This document shows positions 1-6,583 of a stretch of DNA of 23,835 bases, one piece after another. Source of the stretch: Pelagadaptatus sp034112445 (GTDB taxonomy: Bacteria; Pseudomonadota; Gammaproteobacteria; Pseudomonadales; Cellvibrionaceae); NCBI GenBank assembly GCA_034112445.1, contig JAWUVI010000031.1, forward strand, positions 1 to 23,835. The letters are read 5' to 3'. The notes beneath the pieces are model-generated. The model was not told where the DNA came from. It worked only from the letters and a program-made list of their open reading frames with translations, and did no database searches. The position numbers and the translations under genes are program-made. Position 1 is the first letter of the stretch; every line of letters starts with the position of its first letter.

Positions 1-1
1 T

Positions 2-133
2 CACGCATCAAATTATTTGGTACTAAAGGGCCTACTAGGCAAAGACAAGGACAAATTACTGACAACCGTACGAACCGCCATCAACCAACCCGGTTTTATT
101 CCGCTGCGACAGGAATGGCAAAGAGGGTTGTGA
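2..133 (+). CDS. C-terminal end of an unidentified protein, partial
   Basis: An open frame enters from the left edge and ends at TGA 131-133, giving 43 residues that begin HASNYLVLKG and end EWQRGL. The composition (Leu/Lys helix, proline turn, basic end) looks like a genuine protein tail and no other frame here is as plausible. The SNYL..KG stretch reminds me of the C-terminal ends of some radical-SAM enzymes, but this is recall without alignment and no catalytic motif is inside the window. The hairpin at 186-227 lies just downstream and may end its transcript. Confidence 0.55.
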   Translation, partial: HASNYLVLKGLLGKDKDKLLTTVRTAINQPGFIPLRQEWQRGL

Positions 134-185
134 AAAACCACATTGTGCGTATTTTTGCCAACTGTGAACACCTAATTTTACTGAA

Positions 186-227
186 GCGTGAACGATTTTA
201 CCCCTTGGTAAAATTCAGTGTTCACGC
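186..227 (+). terminator. Two-tier hairpin downstream of the left-edge gene
   Basis: GCGTGAAC (186-193) pairs with GTTCACGC (220-227), and inside it ATTTTACC (195-202) pairs with GGTAAAAT (207-214) around a CCTT loop. The hairpin sits 50 bp after the stop of the partial gene. The following sequence has only a broken T-rich tract, so a rho-independent terminator is plausible but not certain. The 3' arm can pair alternatively with 164-181. Confidence 0.45.
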
Positions 228-377
228 TACACAAAATTCCTCTTTTCCTTCTTGTAGGTGTTAATTTGCAGTTAAAAGTGACCTGTAGTGGCATAGTAAA
301 TTTGGCCACATGAACAGAGGCAATCTGTCTCTTATTGGCACATTGAGACGGTCACTATGGGCATTTTTCTGTCAGGT

Positions 378-403
378 ATACGGCTGAAGCGGGTTAACTT
401 GAG
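378..403 (+). repeat. Dispersed intergenic motif, copy A
   Basis: It reads ATACGGCTGAAGCGGGTTAA followed by CTTGAG. It matches the copy at 1076-1101 at GGCTG..G.GGGTTAACTTGAG. The other copies are at 2454-2478 and 2499-2524. Confidence 0.55.
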
Positions 404-485
404 CCTACCGTCGATACTGATTCATTCAACGCCAGCAGCCTAGAATGTTGCACTGAGTAATTGAACTTTAAGTTATTGAGTGACC

Positions 486-770
486 TCACCGACCCAAGTC
501 TCTATAGAAGTTTTCATGCGAACCCAAGGCAATTAGCACTAAGACTATCGATCCTTGTTCATGACTATAACCGAGTAATGTTAACTGCTTGTTCATCTTA
601 AATTTGTATACCTTCAAGAAAGCCAAATTACCTTTCTTTTGATCTCCTAGATCAGGATCTTTCACCAATTCTTTTACGGTTTCATCAAGATCGATTTTTT
701 GTTTGGAGTGAAGCTTTTTGACTGCCTTTTTAAATGTGGGCGTTTGAAGTATTTGAGTGATTTCAACCAA
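486..770 (-). CDS. RelE/ParE-family toxin of a type II toxin-antitoxin pair
   Basis: This 94-residue basic protein has the size and layout of RelE/ParE-superfamily toxins: an N-terminal helix pair rich in Lys (FKKAVKKLH), a middle segment with KVYKFKMNKQ, a hydrophobic strand (IVLVLIALG) and the closing pattern GSHENFYRDL typical of the group. Members of the fold act either as ribosome-dependent mRNA nucleases or as gyrase inhibitors; the sequence alone does not say which. Its start overlaps the end of the antitoxin gene by 8 bp, so the two are almost certainly translated together from the antitoxin promoter. It is the last gene of the pair and no clear terminator follows. Confidence 0.8.
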   Translation of the reverse strand: MVEITQILQTPTFKKAVKKLHSKQKIDLDETVKELVKDPDLGDQKKGNLAFLKVYKFKMNKQLTLLGYSHEQGSIVLVLIALGSHENFYRDLGR

Positions 771-984
771 ACTCGTAGCCCTCTAACCTTCCCGCTTCTT
801 TTTCTGCCTTGGCAATTACAGCATCTCGAACGAATTCATAAGGAAGGTCAGGGTTATCCTCCATTATCGCTCCAATCTTTGCCCAGTGCTCAATTTGCTT
901 AGGCGTTGAACGGCTGAGCGCTTTACCTATTATTTCTGCTTTTTCGACCAAAGTAGAGTCTAGCCTGACACTTGAAGTAGCCAT
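763..984 (-). CDS. ParD-like antitoxin
   Basis: This 73-residue protein opens with a short strand, SSVRLDSTL, then helices containing GKALSRSTPKQIEHWAKIG. That pattern is characteristic of the ParD-like antitoxin family, whose N-terminal part binds DNA while the C-terminal tail covers the toxin. The pattern of Ser/Arg on the strand fits a ribbon-helix-helix fold. Antitoxin first and toxin second with an 8-bp overlap is the classic arrangement. Translation starts at ATG 982-984, after GGAG. An AT-rich inverted repeat (986-992 with 1003-1009) overlaps the ribosome-binding region and is a candidate site for autorepression, as is usual for these pairs. Confidence 0.8.
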   Translation of the reverse strand: MATSSVRLDSTLVEKAEIIGKALSRSTPKQIEHWAKIGAIMEDNPDLPYEFVRDAVIAKAEKEAGRLEGYEFG

Positions 985-985
985 T

Positions 986-1048
986 ATATATTTGCTCCAT
1001 TTAATATATTCACACCTAGATTGTAGCGCTTTACCACAAAAACAGCAA
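986..1048 (-). promoter_or_regulatory. Promoter and candidate operator of the toxin-antitoxin pair
   Basis: On the minus strand a -35 box TTGCTG (1043-1048) and a -10 box TACAAT (1020-1025) are separated by 17 bp. Downstream, ATATATT (986-992) and AATATAT (1003-1009) form an inverted repeat with a 10-bp spacer that includes the GGAG ribosome-binding site. The promoter call rests on box match and spacing; the operator role is inferred from the autoregulation usual in this class. Confidence 0.55.
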
Positions 1049-1075
1049 AAAGCATCAATCTGTATTGTTATTTAT

Positions 1076-1101
1076 CAATGGCTGTTGTGGGTTAACTTGA
1101 G
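1076..1101 (+). repeat. Dispersed intergenic motif, copy B
   Basis: It contains GGCTGTTGTGGGTTAACTTG, matching copy A at 378-403 almost throughout and copy D (2499-2524) over TTGTGGGTTAACTT. A small perfect hairpin (TCTGCCT 1105-1111 with AGGCAGA 1115-1121, loop CTC) follows it at once. Confidence 0.55.
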
Positions 1102-1248
1102 ACCTCTGCCTCTCAGGCAGAAAACTCCAAAAACGGCCACTGGCACATCAAATTGATTGTCCGGTTTGGTGTGGACAGAACATAGTTGCGCTATCAAAAA
1201 GAAAACCATTACGGGATGATAGTATTGGCTAAAGAATGAGTAACACGG

Positions 1249-2334
1249 TTATGCAACGGCTATGCAGTTTCTTCCTGATTCTTTTGCTTTATACAAAGCT
1301 TTATCGGCAGCTTCAACCAAATCGCTTATATTAGTGCCGTGAACGTTAAGCGTTGCTATACCGAAGCTGGCCGTGAGCTTAAGAGGTTTGCCTTTCCATT
1401 CGAGCACGGCGGATTCAATTGCTTGACGAATTCGTTCTGCCAAAATTGACGTATCTTCGACATTAGACTCTGGAACTAAAATAAGGAACTCTTCTCCTCC
1501 CATCCTAAAGCAAATATCCGTTTCCCTAGCAGAATCCAATAACGTATCAGAGATCAACTCAAGTGCTTTGTCGCCACAATCATGACCCCATTTATCGTTA
1601 ACTTTTTTAAAATGATCTATGTCAATCATGACTAAAGACAATGGGTGAGATTCACGGGTGGCTTTTGATAATTCTTCCATAGAGCGATTACTGAAATAGT
1701 GGCGATTACCTAAATGAGTGAGAGCATCGGTATTGGCTAACTGCAATAATTGGTTTTCAACTTCACGTCGTATTCCGGTATATAAATGTAAAACCCAGAT
1801 GATCACGATTTCGGCAAAAAATAAGTTGTACTTGGCTCTGCCTTCGATCCAGCCCCCATTAGGCTCTATGGTCGTAACATAAGATATTCCGCCTGTCGTC
1901 ATGACCAATATAGATAATAAAAAGGCCAGCTTCCGTTCATATAAAAAATAGCAGAACAAAGGGCCTGCGGGCAGGAGGACTATAATGGAAGAGTGAACGG
2001 ATGAATTTCCAAATAAGAAAATCCAAAAAACAAAAACGGGCAAGAAGAGCACAAGTGCGGAGCCCTGTTTGAACGCGTTGAACCGATAAAATATGGCTAA
2101 ACATAAAAAATAAGCACCCGCTAGGTATTCGGGGATGGCCAGGCTCCATTCAGGGCTGTTCGCGTTGAATGTGTTAAATAATGCACCGATAAAACAAGAG
2201 AATGCTGCCGGAATGACGAACATGAAAACCGATTTTCGGCGAAATTCATTCCGTTGATTTACGATGAACGACTCATTGGGATCGTCATTAGCCGAGTACG
2301 TAAAAAAATTAATAACCGTTTTAATCGGTCGCAT
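1249..2334 (-). CDS. Membrane-bound diguanylate cyclase (GGDEF domain)
   Basis: A 361-residue protein. The N-terminal half carries about six hydrophobic segments (FMFVIPAAF, YLAGAYFLCLAIF, LVLFLPVFVFWIF, IIVLLPAGPLFC, LAFLLSILV, FFAEIVIIWVL), so it is an inner-membrane sensor without an obvious named sensory domain. The C-terminal half is a full GGDEF domain: TDALTHLGNR near 202-211, DIDHFKKVND near 238-247 and the active-site GGEEF at 279-283. RETD at 270-273, five residues before the active site, is an intact product-inhibition I-site. It should make cyclic di-GMP from GTP. The start at 2334 is preferred over an ATG at 2379 because AAGGA precedes it at good spacing. There is no adjacent phosphodiesterase or PilZ gene. 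It sits alone between the toxin-antitoxin pair and the palindrome cluster. Confidence 0.88.
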   Translation of the reverse strand: MRPIKTVINFFTYSANDDPNESFIVNQRNEFRRKSVFMFVIPAAFSCFIGALFNTFNANSPEWSLAIPEYLAGAYFLCLAIFYRFNAFKQGSALVLFLPVFVFWIFLFGNSSVHSSIIVLLPAGPLFCYFLYERKLAFLLSILVMTTGGISYVTTIEPNGGWIEGRAKYNLFFAEIVIIWVLHLYTGIRREVENQLLQLANTDALTHLGNRHYFSNRSMEELSKATRESHPLSLVMIDIDHFKKVNDKWGHDCGDKALELISDTLLDSARETDICFRMGGEEFLILVPESNVEDTSILAERIRQAIESAVLEWKGKPLKLTASFGIATLNVHGTNISDLVEAADKALYKAKESGRNCIAVA

Positions 2335-2453
2335 CAAGAAAGTCCTTTTGCTGGAGGCGTATCGTGAATAAAGACACATGAGATAAAATTAGATAACAAG
2401 CCAAGGTATGTCAACGACATACAGGGTCTGCCGCTCAATTAACGTCACCTATT

Positions 2454-2478
2454 GAGCGTCTGTTATGGGTTGCCTGAG
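2454..2478 (+). repeat. Dispersed intergenic motif, copy C
   Basis: It reads GAGCGTCTGTTATGGGTTGC then CTGAG. It aligns with copy D, 45 bp further on, over (G/A)CGTCT.TT.TGGGTT..CT. It is the most diverged of the four. Confidence 0.45.
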
Positions 2479-2498
2479 TCAGTATAGATCATAAGCTC

Positions 2499-2524
2499 GA
2501 ACGTCTCTTGTGGGTTAACTTCGG
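2499..2524 (+). repeat. Dispersed intergenic motif, copy D
   Basis: It reads GAACGTCTCTTGTGGGTTAA then CTTCGG. It shares TTGTGGGTTAACTT with copy B at 1076-1101 and the CGTCT lead with copy C. Confidence 0.5.
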
Positions 2525-2547
2525 TCATACTGGGCACTATGTAAATG

Positions 2548-2579
2548 TCATTCTTCTCATATAAGTGAGAATGATTTTT
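2548..2579 (+). terminator. Imperfect hairpin with a T run, orphan
   Basis: TCATT (2548-2552) and CTCA (2556-2559) pair with TGAG (2566-2569) and AATGA (2570-2574) around a TATAAG loop, with a three-base bulge, and TTTTT follows on the plus strand. It looks like an intrinsic terminator but no plus-strand gene lies upstream, so its role is unclear. Confidence 0.3.
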
Positions 2580-2593
2580 CGATGAATACTATC

Positions 2594-2773
2594 GACCAAT
2601 TGGTAAATCAATTATGTCACAGTTTTATAAACCACCAATTGGTCAAAGCCAAATGACCAATTGTTAGGACACCAACCGGTCAGCTCGCAGCCCTTTAAAT
2701 TCAGGGCCAAAAAAAATAATGACCAATTGGTATCGTGACAAAAAGCCAGTGACACGCCATTACCAACTGGTCA
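2594..2773. repeat. Cluster of six ACCAATTGGT-type palindromes
   Basis: Exact ACCAATTGGT occurs at 2595-2604, 2634-2643 and 2722-2731. One-step or two-step variants occur at 2656-2665 (ACCAATTGTT), 2671-2680 (ACCAACCGGT) and 2762-2771 (ACCAACTGGT). Several extend to TGACC...GGTCA, so the unit is best seen as a roughly 14-bp palindrome TGACCAATTGGTCA. Spacing between copies is irregular (15 to 51 bp). The identical 10-mer is also at 2957-2966, inside tRNA-Lys (anticodon-stem 3' arm and variable region). No regulator or integrase gene is next to it. Confidence 0.75.
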
Positions 2774-2875
2774 AATCTGATCGATTTTTAAACAGCAAAA
2801 TATGGCTATTTGTCACTGATTTGGCACGAATCTGTCACAGATCCGTCACAAGCGGAAAAACGGACAAATTTCAGG

Positions 2876-2908
2876 CAATAAAAAAGGCTTACATTTCTGT
2901 AAGCCTTT
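2876..2908 (-). terminator. Rho-independent terminator of tRNA-Lys
   Basis: Read on the minus strand, AAAGGCTTACA (2908-2898) pairs perfectly with TGTAAGCCTTT (2893-2883) around a four-base loop and runs into a T tract. It lies about 20 bp after the encoded CCA end of tRNA-Lys, as expected for a single stable-RNA transcript. Confidence 0.85.
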
Positions 2909-2927
2909 GATTTCCCGGGGGAAAATA

Positions 2928-3003
2928 TGGTGGGTCGTGCGCGATTCGAACGCGCGACCAATTGGTTAAAAGCCAACTGCTCTACCGACTGAGCTAACGA
3001 CCC
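2928..3003 (-). tRNA. tRNA-Lys, anticodon TTT, with encoded CCA end
   Basis: The minus strand folds as a complete 76-nt tRNA: acceptor GGGTCGT with ACGACCC, D arm GCTC/GAGC, anticodon stem GTTGG/CCAAT with loop CTTTTAA (anticodon 2970-2968), T arm GCGCG-TTCGAAT-CGCGC, discriminator A and genomic CCA. It closely follows bacterial tRNA-Lys(UUU). Positions 38-47 form ACCAATTGGT, the same 10-mer as the intergenic palindromes nearby. It has its own promoter and terminator. Confidence 0.97.
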
Positions 3004-3015
3004 GAAGAGGCGCAC

Positions 3016-3043
3016 ATAATACGGATTTTAATTAAAAAGACAA
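3016..3043 (-). promoter_or_regulatory. Promoter of tRNA-Lys
   Basis: On the minus strand TTGTCT (3043-3038) and TATTAT (3021-3016) are 16 bp apart. They are followed by a GC-rich stretch (GTGCGCC) just before the likely start point, the kind of discriminator seen at growth-rate and stringently controlled stable-RNA promoters. Confidence 0.7.
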
Positions 3044-3070
3044 GTATTTTGTCGATATTTAACTGGTTTT

Positions 3071-3104
3071 AAGCAAGATAAATCGAGTCAATTTTATCTT
3101 GCTT
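3071..3104 (-). terminator. Perfect 12-bp inverted repeat after the tol-pal operon
   Basis: AAGCAAGATAAA (3071-3082) and TTTATCTTGCTT (3093-3104) are exact inverse complements with a 10-base loop. It is placed 36 bp after the cpoB stop, so it may end the tol-pal transcript. It lacks a strong U tract on the minus strand, so processing or 3'-end protection is an alternative role. Confidence 0.5.
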
Positions 3105-3139
3105 GATTCTTATCTATTTAGGCAGACTCAACACAAGCA

Positions 3140-3934
3140 TTAAAGCAAATTATTAGCGATATAACCTTTAGCTAAGCGTGAAACATTGCTATTTCCTTGC
3201 GCGACTTTATTTAATAATACTTTAGCCTTCTCTAGGTCACCCAGTTTGTGATAAACAGTACCCAGCTTGTATGTGGCATCAGGCACTTTATCATGCGCAG
3301 GCGACTCATTAACAACCATGGCAAACCATTGCCGCGCCTGCTCTAGATCTCCCTTCAACAATGACAACTCACCCAACCAGTACTGACTGTTGGCCTTGTA
3401 GCGCCCCCTAGGAAACAAATCCAAGTATTCCTTGAAGGCTGCAGCCCCTTTGACATAATCCTTCTGCTTGCGGACTAGGCTGATCGCCGTTTGATACATA
3501 GAATACTCAGTCACCTGTGACACTGCGATAGAGGCCTCAGAACCACTATCAGTAGAATCAACTGACTGAGAAACTTCATCAGTCGTTTTTACAACCGCCG
3601 GACTTCCAGAAGCCGCAACAATTCTACGATCGAGGCTTATATAATCATCAAGACGCTGCTGTTTTAGGCGCTTAATTTCGTAGGCCTGCTCTTCCACCAA
3701 GCCACGCAATTCTGATAATTCTTGCTGTAACAATTGCAGCTGGTAAAAAGTCTCAGACGCACCTGACTGAGCTGGCGCCGGTATCGTCTGAGGTGAAACT
3801 TGGATTGACGGAGACGAAGGTATCAACCGGTTAGATGATTCAACCACCTCTGCTTGAGCAAAAACATTTGCACCGCTCACAATTAAAAACGCAGCCGTAA
3901 CGGCTGCGCTTAATGCTACTTTATTCATCGTCAT
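3140..3934 (-). CDS. cpoB: Cell division coordinator CpoB (YbgF)
   Basis: A 264-residue periplasmic protein, last of the tol-pal operon. It starts with a Sec signal peptide (LSAAVTAAFLIVSGANVFAQA). It then has a Gln/Leu/Glu-rich coiled coil at about 62-105 (the trimerisation region of the family), a Ser-rich linker, and a C-terminal TPR array from about 145 (YQTAISLVRKQKDY, AAAFKEYLDLFP, YWLGELSLLKGD, ATYKLGTVYHKLGD). CpoB links Tol-Pal constriction to PBP1b/LpoB septal peptidoglycan synthesis in E. coli; that role is taken from the family. It begins 5 bp after pal, with weak ribosome-binding sequence, so coupling to pal is likely. An ATG two codons downstream is an alternative start. Confidence 0.93.
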   Translation of the reverse strand: MTMNKVALSAAVTAAFLIVSGANVFAQAEVVESSNRLIPSSPSIQVSPQTIPAPAQSGASETFYQLQLLQQELSELRGLVEEQAYEIKRLKQQRLDDYISLDRRIVAASGSPAVVKTTDEVSQSVDSTDSGSEASIAVSQVTEYSMYQTAISLVRKQKDYVKGAAAFKEYLDLFPRGRYKANSQYWLGELSLLKGDLEQARQWFAMVVNESPAHDKVPDATYKLGTVYHKLGDLEKAKVLLNKVAQGNSNVSRLAKGYIANNLL

Positions 3935-3939
3935 TGATC

Positions 3940-4407
3940 TTATTTCAACTCAACGCGACGATTCATGCTGTTGTTACTTTCATCGGCTAAGCGTTCTTCA
4001 CCATAACTGATGGTTTCTAATAAACCAGCATCAACGCCTTGTAACACTAAAAAGTCACGGACGGCTTTCGCACGACGCTCACCTAATGCCATATTGTATT
4101 CACGAGTACCGCGCTCATCTGCATGACCTTCCAAACGAATCTGCTGTGGGGCTGCATTTATATTCGCTGCATGAGCGGTCAAGGCTGCACGAGACTCTGG
4201 CTTCAATACCGACTGATCAAAGTCGAAGTAAAACACAGTATCAAGCTGAACCATTTGCTCAGTCGACGTAGTAACGGCGCTTGTTGCTGATGAAGATGGT
4301 GTTGCTGAGTTGTTACTATCGGTCGTGGTTGACGTGCTAGAACAACCGGCTAGTACAACCATTACAACAGCCATACCCATAGTTTGTTTCAATGATTTGC
4401 TGAACAT
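3940..4407 (-). CDS. pal: Peptidoglycan-associated lipoprotein Pal
   Basis: A 155-residue outer-membrane lipoprotein. The signal peptide ends in lipobox LAGC with the lipidated Cys at 22, followed by a Ser/Thr-rich tether. The OmpA-like peptidoglycan-binding domain follows (YFDFDQSVLKPESR near 60-75, then GHADERGTREYNMALGERR). The conserved Asp and Arg of the domain are present. Pal anchors the outer membrane to peptidoglycan and is released or concentrated at division sites through TolB. A good ribosome-binding site (TAGGAG) precedes it in the 64-bp gap after tolB; that gap is where a pal-specific promoter could lie, though I see no strong one. Confidence 0.97.
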   Translation of the reverse strand: MFSKSLKQTMGMAVVMVVLAGCSSTSTTTDSNNSATPSSSATSAVTTSTEQMVQLDTVFYFDFDQSVLKPESRAALTAHAANINAAPQQIRLEGHADERGTREYNMALGERRAKAVRDFLVLQGVDAGLLETISYGEERLADESNNSMNRRVELK

Positions 4408-4471
4408 TTTTAAACTCCTAACATATTACAATTAAATTATTAAACTGGGGCCAATCTATTAACTCAAAGAA

Positions 4472-5746
4472 CTAATAATATGGAGACCAACTTGGTTCCC
4501 TGACATCACCCTTTTGTGATGGTAATCGGAACTTTACACCAGCATCTAATGACACTGCCGCTAGGATACCCTTTCCTCGATATTTTGTCGCGTACATTAA
4601 CATAGCACCATTAGGCGCTATCGTAGGAGATTCATCAAGATGAGTCTCTGTTAACACTCGAATAATACCAGTTTTCATATCTTGAGAAGCTATATGAAAC
4701 ACGTCATTTGCACGGTGTACCATAACCAAGGATTGCCCATCGGGAGAGATTCTTGGACGAGCGTTGTAATCACCCTCAAAGGTTAAACGCTCCATACGCC
4801 CGCTGGCAAGCTCTACCTGATAGATTTGCGGTTTTCCACCTCTATCAGAAGTAAAAACTAGGCCTTTCCCATCTACCGTCCAACTTGGTTCGGTATCTAT
4901 AGAAAAGTGGCGAGTAATTCGTGAAAATTTATTCGTTTCCAAATCTAAGGTATAGATTTCTGGGTTGCCATCTTTAGATAAAACTAACGCTAATTTAGAA
5001 CCATCAGGTGACCATGCTGGTGCACCATTCAACCCAGCAAAATTAGTTAACTGCTGCCTAGCACCTGACGCCACTTCTTGTTTAAAAATAGCCGCGCGTC
5101 CAGTTTCAAATGAAACATAAGCAACCGACTTACCATCGGGCGACCATGCTGGTGACATTATGGGCTGGGTCGAGGTTAATAGTTGTTTTTCTCGAGCTCC
5201 ATCAGCATCCGCTAGCATCAGCCGATAACGCTCACTGCCAAACGCTTCAACGTAAATAATCTTGGTTGAAAAGGCGCCCCGAATGCCGGTTATGGTTTCA
5301 TATACTTTATCACTCACAAGATGAGCAATATCCCGTAACTGAGAAAGATTGCCTTCAACTCTTTGGCGCAGAATTTTAGCTTGCGAAAATACATCATAAA
5401 GCTCAAAGGTTAAGTGAAACTTTCCAGCAGCGTCTTGCTCCATACTCCCCAACAGTAAAAACTCGCTATTGAGCATTCGCCAATCCCGATAAAAGACATC
5501 CATTTCCGCTCGAGGAAATGACAACATATCGGATTTTGGTATGAGCCTAAACTGCCCGCTGCGCTGTAAATCAGCCTCTATAATGGTATTCATATCTTCT
5601 GGTAATTTCGCACCATCCCAGACAAATGGTGCGACTGATATAGACGTAGGATTATCAATACCCTGGGTGATTTCGATTGTTAATTCAGCTCTTGCTGACA
5701 TTGACAGGATGAATAAAAATGGAACTACATAAAATATATTTTTCAT
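4472..5746 (-). CDS. tolB: Tol-Pal translocation protein TolB
   Basis: A 424-residue periplasmic protein with a signal peptide (FLFILSMSARA), an N-terminal alpha/beta domain (to about 160) and a six-bladed WD40-like propeller. The blades are marked by repeated SPAWSPDG, APAWSPDG, EPSWTVDG, RPRISPDG and SPTIAPNG. TolB binds Pal through the propeller and TolA through its N-terminal end; these are family facts. Length matches TolB from other gammaproteobacteria. It starts 9 bp after tolA. Confidence 0.97.
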   Translation of the reverse strand: MKNIFYVVPFLFILSMSARAELTIEITQGIDNPTSISVAPFVWDGAKLPEDMNTIIEADLQRSGQFRLIPKSDMLSFPRAEMDVFYRDWRMLNSEFLLLGSMEQDAAGKFHLTFELYDVFSQAKILRQRVEGNLSQLRDIAHLVSDKVYETITGIRGAFSTKIIYVEAFGSERYRLMLADADGAREKQLLTSTQPIMSPAWSPDGKSVAYVSFETGRAAIFKQEVASGARQQLTNFAGLNGAPAWSPDGSKLALVLSKDGNPEIYTLDLETNKFSRITRHFSIDTEPSWTVDGKGLVFTSDRGGKPQIYQVELASGRMERLTFEGDYNARPRISPDGQSLVMVHRANDVFHIASQDMKTGIIRVLTETHLDESPTIAPNGAMLMYATKYRGKGILAAVSLDAGVKFRLPSQKGDVREPSWSPYY

Positions 5747-5755
5747 AAATAACGT

Positions 5756-6574
5756 TTATAGCCTTAAGTCTTGAGGATTAAAGCGCAGCCTTAACTGTCT
5801 AAAATTACGATCAAAAATAACTGGATCTATCGTTTTAACAACATCAAAGCGACCGACTTTTTTAACGGCCTGCTCAGCCGAACGATCAAACGCGCTGTTA
5901 CCACTACTTTGAACAATGCTTACATTGACTACCTCACCATTGGGAATCAATTGAATGCTGAGCTCACACTGCATACCACGCCGAGCCGAGGGAGGCCGAC
6001 TCCAGTTCTTTTCAATTAAGGCTGCAATAACACCAATATAGCTCTGCGCCTGCTCATCATCTTGCTGTTCTTGCATTGATGCTTCTTCATTGGCTAGAGC
6101 TTGAGAAAACTCAGTTTCTCGCTCACGACGTTCTTGCTCTACGCGCTGCTCATTATCATGAATTTTTTGCAAACGATCGTCTTCGTCACGCTGATTCTGC
6201 TCTTGAATACGAATGGCTTCTAGCTCAGCATTTTTTAATGCCAATTGTTTTACTTTATCTTGTTGAGACTTATATGCCGCTCTATTTTTTTTGTCGATAG
6301 CTTTTTTATCTCGAGCTTTTTTTAAAGCATCTTGTTTACGTTTCGCAGCAAGGTCAATTACTTTAGTTGATTTGGTTTTCGGGGGGGTAACGCTAGCTGC
6401 CGTCATTGTCACCAGTTTAGCCTCAACGTAACGCGGCATAACATGAGTTGTTTTATGAGAAGTAGAATCCCACCCTAATGTGACAAAAAAAATCACAACC
6501 ACGTGAAAAAAAACACTTAGAGCTATCGCTTGGCCATATCCATCAGCCGTATTACTAACCGAATTAGTACGCAT
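5756..6574 (-). CDS. tolA: Tol-Pal envelope protein TolA
   Basis: A 272-residue inner-membrane protein. Its single transmembrane helix (about 15-34) carries Ser20 and His24, the S...H pair with which TolA contacts TolQ/TolR. Residues about 66-178 form a long Lys/Glu/Gln-rich helical rod, and about 178-272 form the TolA C-terminal domain (IGVIAALIEKNW, then ELSIQLIPNGEVVNVSIVQS) that binds TolB. The rod is clearly shorter than in E. coli TolA, as is common in Pseudomonas-type bacteria. It transmits proton-motive force from TolQR to the outer membrane. It lies 9 bp from both tolR and tolB. Confidence 0.95.
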   Translation of the reverse strand: MRTNSVSNTADGYGQAIALSVFFHVVVIFFVTLGWDSTSHKTTHVMPRYVEAKLVTMTAASVTPPKTKSTKVIDLAAKRKQDALKKARDKKAIDKKNRAAYKSQQDKVKQLALKNAELEAIRIQEQNQRDEDDRLQKIHDNEQRVEQERRERETEFSQALANEEASMQEQQDDEQAQSYIGVIAALIEKNWSRPPSARRGMQCELSIQLIPNGEVVNVSIVQSSGNSAFDRSAEQAVKKVGRFDVVKTIDPVIFDRNFRQLRLRFNPQDLRL

Positions 6575-6583
6575 CCTATCGGC

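Larger units (their letters stand above)
134..485. other. Gene-free stretch with hairpins and one dispersed motif copy
   Basis: No convincing gene lies between the left-edge gene and the toxin gene. The stretch holds the paired hairpins at 164-227 and one copy of the GGCTG..G.GGGTTAACTTGAG motif at 378-403. The segment near 332-376 (ATTGAG..., TATGGG..., GTCAG) resembles, with gaps, the motif copy at 2454-2478. I see nothing else that I can assign. Confidence 0.5.
2335..2927. other. 593-bp stretch without a gene, rich in repeats
   Basis: No credible coding sequence lies here: the only frame over 60 codons (2719-2910) runs through the palindrome repeats and the tRNA terminator and has no family features. 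The stretch holds motif copies C and D, an imperfect hairpin at 2548-2574 followed by five Ts on the plus strand, the ACCAATTGGT-type palindrome cluster (2594-2773), a scatter of GTCAC elements (2615-2850) and the terminator of tRNA-Lys. Confidence 0.6.

Noticed and set aside
1105..1121. Terminator for the cyclase gene
   Set aside because: The 7-bp hairpin is perfect, but it lacks a T run on the minus strand and lies about 130 bp past the stop.
2548..2580. Fur-box-like GAGAATGATTTTTC
   Set aside because: Only half of a Fur site is recognisable and no iron gene is adjacent; a hairpin explains the sequence better.
2594..2773. CRISPR-like array
   Set aside because: Units are only 10-14 bp, spacing is irregular, units are palindromic, and no cas genes are present.
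2719..2910. 63-codon plus-strand frame through the palindrome patch
   Set aside because: It has no ribosome-binding site or family features, and it runs through repeats and the tRNA terminator.
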